Under the pieces are notes generated by a model that saw only the letters and a list, made by a program, of their open reading frames with translations, did not search any database and was not told the origin of the DNA. A program made the translations under genes and the position numbers. A DNA stretch of 64,000 nt from positions 18,687 to 82,686 of the forward strand of contig JADLER010000095.1 of NCBI GenBank assembly GCA_020846025.1. The letters are read 5' to 3'. Shown in pieces: positions 63,519 through 64,000 of the stretch. Each line of letters starts with the position of its first letter. Position 1 is the stretch's first letter. The stretch is from Bacteroidia bacterium (GTDB taxonomy: Bacteria > Bacteroidota > Bacteroidia > B-17B0 > Aurantibacillaceae).

Positions 63519-64000
63519 ATGAAAGTTTTATTGTATTTATTTATTATTGCATCTATTATATTTGGCTTTGCTTGTAATACCAAGCCAAAAATTTCTGAGG
63601 AAGAGAAAGGTCATGCCGATTCATTAATGAAAGTAATTAATCTTCCAGAATTAACTGCCTTAAATAAAAAAATATTAGATGATCCAAACAATCCCGAACT
63701 TTATAATCAAAGGGCAAAAATTTACTTACAATACAAACAATTTGAAGAAGCAATAAATGATGCCAATAGAGCCATCAGAATAGATACGAATCAAGCATCA
63801 TTTTATTTAACTAAAGTAGATGTGTATTTTGCTAATAACGAAACTCGCAATGCAAAAGATGTATTAGAAAATGCCATAATACGTTTTCCTGAAAATACAG
63901 ACATCTTATTGAAATTAGCAGAGATATATTACTTCGTAAAACAATATGAAAATGCTTTTGCTAAAATAAATACCGCACTTAAAATAAATGAAAATTTGGC
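63519..64000 (+). CDS. TPR-repeat lipoprotein, 3' end outside window
   Basis: The frame from ATG 63519 remains open to the right edge, giving at least 160 residues. A lipoprotein signal (LFIIASIIFGFACNTKPK) is followed by tetratricopeptide repeats: NPELYNQRAKIYLQYKQFEE, AINDANRAIRID and LLKLAEIYYFVKQYENAF. It starts 3 bases after the CCG-domain gene, so it is likely in the same transcript. The C-terminal part is not visible. Confidence 0.82.
   Translation, partial: MKVLLYLFIIASIIFGFACNTKPKISEEEKGHADSLMKVINLPELTALNKKILDDPNNPELYNQRAKIYLQYKQFEEAINDANRAIRIDTNQASFYLTKVDVYFANNETRNAKDVLENAIIRFPENTDILLKLAEIYYFVKQYENAFAKINTALKINENL

Overview
The window is an A+T-rich chromosomal segment of a Bacteroidota bacterium, probably from the Flavobacteriales/Sphingobacteriales-like part of the phylum. 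Evidence: several proteins end in type IX secretion (T9SS) sorting domains (type A at 19857-21584 and 44062-45414, type B at 35543-38392); there is a TonB-dependent receptor with a carboxypeptidase-like N-terminus, a propeller/SpoIIE phosphatase, a DUF2027-Smr protein and a DUF5522 protein; -7 promoter elements of the TAnnTTTG type occur; Shine-Dalgarno sequences are mostly absent. No rRNA, tRNA or CRISPR array was seen.

Layout. 1-5.5 kb: 3' part of a propeller-SpoIIE sensor phosphatase, ComEC, and a DUF2027/Smr protein. 5.5-8.6 kb: a large tandem amidohydrolase. 8.6-11.9 kb: an accessory island bounded by a 21-bp perfect direct repeat, holding a thioredoxin-like exported protein, a large exported protein, two paralogous small secreted proteins with a conserved Cys pair, a small HTH regulator, and a non-coding block of nested inverted repeats. 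11.9-14.3 kb: a SirB-like/cytochrome c fusion, HflX and a barrel-like protein. 14.6-15.85 kb: a complete IS4-family insertion sequence inside a palindromic non-coding region. 16-22.3 kb: a nutrient-uptake-like locus in which a canonical OmpR-type regulator faces a TonB-dependent receptor, a T9SS cargo protein and a second regulator with a degenerate receiver domain.

22.3-31.5 kb: YitT, a lipoprotein, LysS, an outer-membrane protein, and a MacB-type efflux operon (ATPase, two FtsX-like permeases, HlyD-like adaptor) followed by a convergent barrel gene. 31.6-35.3 kb: GNAT, glycosyltransferase family 9, FkbM methyltransferase and a flippase, probably surface glycan functions. 35.5-38.4 kb: a PKD-repeat T9SS type B adhesin-like protein. 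38.5-43.7 kb: housekeeping genes (TrxA, PanD, a UPF0104-type membrane protein, heptose-phosphate adenylyltransferase, flippase, dUTPase, YkgJ, P-loop kinase). 43.8-45.8 kb: small exported proteins and an NHL-propeller T9SS protein. 45.8-50.8 kb: Mfd, an OmpA-like lipoprotein and MscL.

50.8-56.3 kb (minus strand): FKBP isomerase, an ALDH7-type dehydrogenase, a RidA-family 2-aminomuconate deaminase candidate, a lipoprotein, ThiL, and a 2-aminomuconate-semialdehyde dehydrogenase candidate. Together these suggest amino acid (tryptophan and lysine) catabolism. 56.4-59.3 kb: tandem paralogous exported proteins, a PLP-dependent deaminase-like enzyme and a short Cys-rich DUF5522 protein. 59.3-64 kb: a frameshifted membrane protein gene, an MlaD-type MCE protein, two Fe-S oxidoreductase subunits and the start of a TPR lipoprotein gene cut by the window edge.

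The most interesting observations are the direct-repeat-bounded island with its secreted paralogue pair and structured non-coding block, the regulator whose phospho-acceptor Asp is replaced by Glu, and two genes broken precisely at poly-A tracts (phase variation, slippage, or sequencing error).
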